Positions 62,212 to 64,000 of a stretch of 64,000 nucleotides of DNA are shown here, piece by piece. The notes beneath the pieces are model-generated. The model did not search any database and was not told where the DNA came from. It saw nothing but the letters and a program-made list of their open reading frames with translations. Position numbers and translations under genes: made by a program. How positions within the stretch are numbered: position 1 is the stretch's first letter; every line of letters begins with the position of its first letter. The stretch comes from Maledivibacter sp. GTDB lineage: Bacteria; Bacillota; Clostridia; Peptostreptococcales; Caminicellaceae. The stretch spans positions 1 to 64,000 of the forward strand of contig JAOASB010000041.1 of NCBI GenBank assembly GCA_025210375.1, given 5' to 3'.

Positions 62212-62284
62212 TTATTTTTGATAAAAAAGGGTATTTGTACTATTAGTAAGAATAACCAATTCAGAATAAATAATATTGGTTACA

Positions 62285-62388
62285 TACAGAGATCCCAGTC
62301 AAAACTTTAATTTATACATATCAAAACTACCCAGAAACATCGGATATTTTTATATGTATAAATTGAGATTCACTTGGAACTCTCTATA
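62285..62388 (+). repeat. Repeat family B, 104-bp copy before the oxidoreductase gene
   Basis: Begins TACAGAGATCCCAG and ends GGAACTCTCTATA. Same length as the other six full copies, with one change in the terminal tetranucleotide (TACA). Confidence 0.84.
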
Positions 62389-62411
62389 TATTAGTACTAG
62401 GAGCTGATTAG

Positions 62412-63602
62412 ATGAATTATGTGATTATTGGTAATGGAATGGCAGGATTATCTGCAGCGGAAGAAATAAGAAAAAATGACAATGAAGGAAGGATTATAAT
62501 AATCGGGGGTGAGGAATATTTAACCTACAATAGAGTTAAGCTTTCCCATTTCATTAGTAAAAAAGAGTATTCCATAAAAGAATTACTTGTACATGATGAA
62601 AACTGGTATAAAGAAAGGGCAATTGAAGTATTATTAAATACAAAGGTAATCAATATTGATACTAATAGCAAGGAAGTAATAACTGACACTACAGAAAAAA
62701 TACAATACGATAAACTTTTAATAGCAAATGGCAGTAGCCCATTTATTCCACCAATCAGTGGGGTCGATAAAAAAGGTGTATTTGCACTAAGAACTATAGA
62801 AAATCTAATTGATATACAAAACCGTGCAGAAAAGTGTAGTACTGTTTCTGTTATAGGAGGAGGGCTTCTAGGATTAGAGGCAGCATGGGCATTAAATCAA
62901 TTAGGGAAAAAAGTAAATATAATAGAATTTTCACCATATTTACTGCCTAGACAGCTTGACGAAGAATTGGGAAATTATTTACAACAACAGCTAGAAAAAG
63001 AAGGCTTAAATTTCTATTTTAATGCTGCTGCCCAGGAAATTATAGGAGATGGGATGGTAAGTGGCATTAAGCTAAAGGATGAAAGAATAATTGAAAGCGA
63101 TTTAGTTCTCATTTCCACTGGGGTTAGATCAAATATAAATATAGCCCAGGGAACAGATATTAAAGTAGATAGGGGAATAGTAGTTGACAAATATATGAAG
63201 ACCAATGTAGATTCTATATATGCGGCTGGAGATATAGCCCAGTATGATGGTCTAGTTCTTGCATTATGGTCAACTGCCATGGATCAAGGAAAAGTTGCAG
63301 GAGCAAATATGTGGGGCGATGAGAGGGAGTATAAGATGCCAAAGCCTGCTGCCACATTACTTATTGGAAATACAAAGATGTTCTCCGTTGGAAATGTGAG
63401 CAAAGGGGAAAAAGAAATAAAAATTCAAGGAGATAACCATTTTCATAAATTATTTATAGACGGTGGAAAGTTAATTGGAGGAGTACTTACAGGTGATATA
63501 AGGAAAATGGTAGTTTTAAAGAAATCAGTAAATGAAAATGTGGACATAAGTGATGCACTTGATAAATATATTACAGGGGAAGAGATCCTAGATAGTCTTT
63601 AG
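62412..63602 (+). CDS. FAD/NAD(P)H oxidoreductase (NirB-N/rubredoxin reductase-like)
   Basis: A 396-aa flavoprotein. It has the FAD-binding GNGMAGLSAAEEIRK (residues 7-21), the NAD-binding GGGLLGLEAAWALNQLG (about 148-164) and the second FAD motif IYAAGDIAQYDG (about 274-285). This is the pyridine nucleotide-disulphide reductase-like fold used in rubredoxin reductases, nitrite reductase N-domains and NADH oxidases. No redox-active C-x4-C pair is seen. The C-terminal part (about 320-396) matches the small domain of NirB-like proteins. The electron acceptor is unknown. ATG preceded by AGGAGCTG. Confidence 0.88.
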   Translation: MNYVIIGNGMAGLSAAEEIRKNDNEGRIIIIGGEEYLTYNRVKLSHFISKKEYSIKELLVHDENWYKERAIEVLLNTKVINIDTNSKEVITDTTEKIQYDKLLIANGSSPFIPPISGVDKKGVFALRTIENLIDIQNRAEKCSTVSVIGGGLLGLEAAWALNQLGKKVNIIEFSPYLLPRQLDEELGNYLQQQLEKEGLNFYFNAAAQEIIGDGMVSGIKLKDERIIESDLVLISTGVRSNINIAQGTDIKVDRGIVVDKYMKTNVDSIYAAGDIAQYDGLVLALWSTAMDQGKVAGANMWGDEREYKMPKPAATLLIGNTKMFSVGNVSKGEKEIKIQGDNHFHKLFIDGGKLIGGVLTGDIRKMVVLKKSVNENVDISDALDKYITGEEILDSL

Positions 63603-63607
63603 AATGA

Positions 63608-63637
63608 TTTATGTAAGATTTACCCTAAACTCTCTAT
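63608..63637 (+). repeat. Right-end fragment of family B
   Basis: The sequence TACCCTAAACTCTCTAT matches the right end of the 16790 copy (CACCCTAAACTCTCTAT). The remainder is missing. Confidence 0.5.
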
Positions 63638-63675
63638 GGAATGACCCCAATATTAGAACTTATCACTTAGAACTA

Positions 63676-63866
63676 CAAAGACGTGATATACGTCTCAGAT
63701 TGTTGACAAAGTCAACAAGATGTCAGGCAGTTGAGAAATTTGAAGTTCGAGGCGTGCTGAAACCCAGAGGCCGTAGCGTATACAGACATACGTAAGGGTT
63801 CTGGGTTTCAGCAACAACGAAGAAATTCGGATTTGTCAATTGCCTGAGACGTGATATACGTCTTTG
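63676..63866 (+). repeat. 191-bp palindromic repeat (family F)
   Basis: Ends are CAAAGACGTGATATACGTC (63676-63694) and its near complement GACGTGATATACGTCTTTG (63848-63866); inside, GACAAA/TTTGTC, GAAATTT/AAATTC and CTGAAACCCAGA/TCTGGGTTTCAG pairs continue the symmetry. The core contains GGCCGTAGCGTATACAGACA. Similar GAAACCCAGAGGCCG-type intergenic repeats are known to me from clostridial genomes, but I cannot verify this here. A 63-codon frame over it is an artefact. Confidence 0.75.
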
Positions 63867-63886
63867 TTTTTTGGGGAGTGGGATAT

Positions 63887-64000
63887 ATGATTATGGCGGG
63901 GAATAGGACTAAAATAAGGAAGCTTATAAGAGAAGATGTGGATAAAATGCTTTTATGGGGAAAGCATGAAGACCCAGTATTTTTACATTATAACTTTCCA
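63887..64000 (+). CDS. GNAT family acetyltransferase, N-terminal part
   Basis: The first 38 codons of a gene that runs off the window. MIMAGNRTKIRKLIREDVDKMLLWGKHEDPVF (quoted in part) is typical of RimJ/RimL-type GNAT N-termini (R-x-L-x-x-x-D-x-x-x-M-x-x-W). GGGGAGTGGG precedes the ATG. The substrate cannot be told from this fragment. Confidence 0.7.
   Translation, partial: MIMAGNRTKIRKLIREDVDKMLLWGKHEDPVFLHYNFP

Noticed and set aside
2758..62388. Recurring repeats considered as CRISPR.
   Set aside because: Copies are scattered between genes, about 50-160 bp long, and lack regular spacing or unique spacers. No cas genes are present.
63604..63795. A 63-codon open frame after the oxidoreductase gene.
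   Set aside because: It lies across a family B fragment and the palindromic family F repeat, has no ribosome site and has no protein-like composition.

Overview
The window is AT-rich, dense, mostly plus-strand DNA from a motile, spore-forming anaerobic member of the Clostridia. Evidence for this: sporulation genes (a YyaC-type protein and two CsxC-like coat/exosporium proteins), strong AGGAGG ribosome sites with frequent TTG/GTG starts, selenium-metabolism genes (yedF, DUF3343), sigma-54 regulation, and the ribosomal/replication blocks rpsF-ssb-rpsR and gdpP-rplI...dnaB. An Alkaliphilus-like lineage is my guess and not proven. The gene set (yyaC, DUF951, mscS, yedF, cvpA, rpsF-ssb-rpsR, gdpP, rplI, dnaB) often lies near the replication origin in Firmicutes. 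dnaA itself is not in the window. No tRNA or rRNA gene was seen.

Layout. 0-3.6 kb: cysteine-desulfurase-family enzyme, lipid kinase, YkuS-like protein, yyaC. 3.7-13.9 kb: an AcoR-like sigma-54 activator followed by a -24/-12 promoter and a nine-gene Mrp/Mbh-type cation/proton antiporter operon with three NuoL/M/N-type subunits and no hydrogenase module. 14-16.6 kb: two minus-strand CsxC-like coat proteins. 17.3-22.5 kb: DUF1653, murG, a DnaA-box cluster, a PAP2 phosphatase, a GNAT acetyltransferase and two membrane proteins. 22.6-25.9 kb: an ECF sigma operon with its own ECF-type promoter, a DUF4097 ladder protein, an anti-sigma factor and a B-box membrane protein. 26-30.8 kb: TfoX-C, TspO, a 39-aa small protein, an ABC-F ATPase and a THUMP methyltransferase. 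30.8-33.8 kb: a graveyard of REP-associated tyrosine transposase copies and gene relics. 33.9-42.8 kb: aminotransferase, leucyl aminopeptidase, PP2C phosphatase, DUF5711, CvpA, YedF, DUF3343, MscS, DUF951. 43.1-49.5 kb: aminotransferase, rpsF-ssb-rpsR, MazG-like, DUF2232, gdpP, rplI. 49.5-60.5 kb: a signalling island between rplI and dnaB. 60.7-64 kb: dnaB, an FAD oxidoreductase, a palindromic repeat and the start of a GNAT gene.

How genes work together. The most interesting unit is the signalling island. A two-component pair (NtrC-type regulator plus a 5TMR-LYT/PAS histidine kinase) lies between two chemoreceptor units (a CheW-like protein plus MCP, and a second MCP). Both receptor units have a sigma-54 promoter, and both have two GTAA-N3-TTAC palindromes upstream, with the nearer palindrome centred 103-104 bp from the -24 GG. 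A Cache/PAS/GGDEF diguanylate cyclase closes the island. This reads as a self-contained circuit in which one sensor switches on chemoreceptor expression. A second sigma-54 circuit probably drives the antiporter operon.

The intergenic DNA is unusually rich in short inverted-repeat elements: family A (about 110-160 bp, GAGGAAATTGCATAA-type ends), family B (seven full copies, each exactly 104 bp with TATA/TACA ends), family C (about 150 bp, GGCATATG ends, flanked by TAA) and several single hairpin elements. One B copy sits inside an A copy, and three different elements lie inside the antiporter operon.
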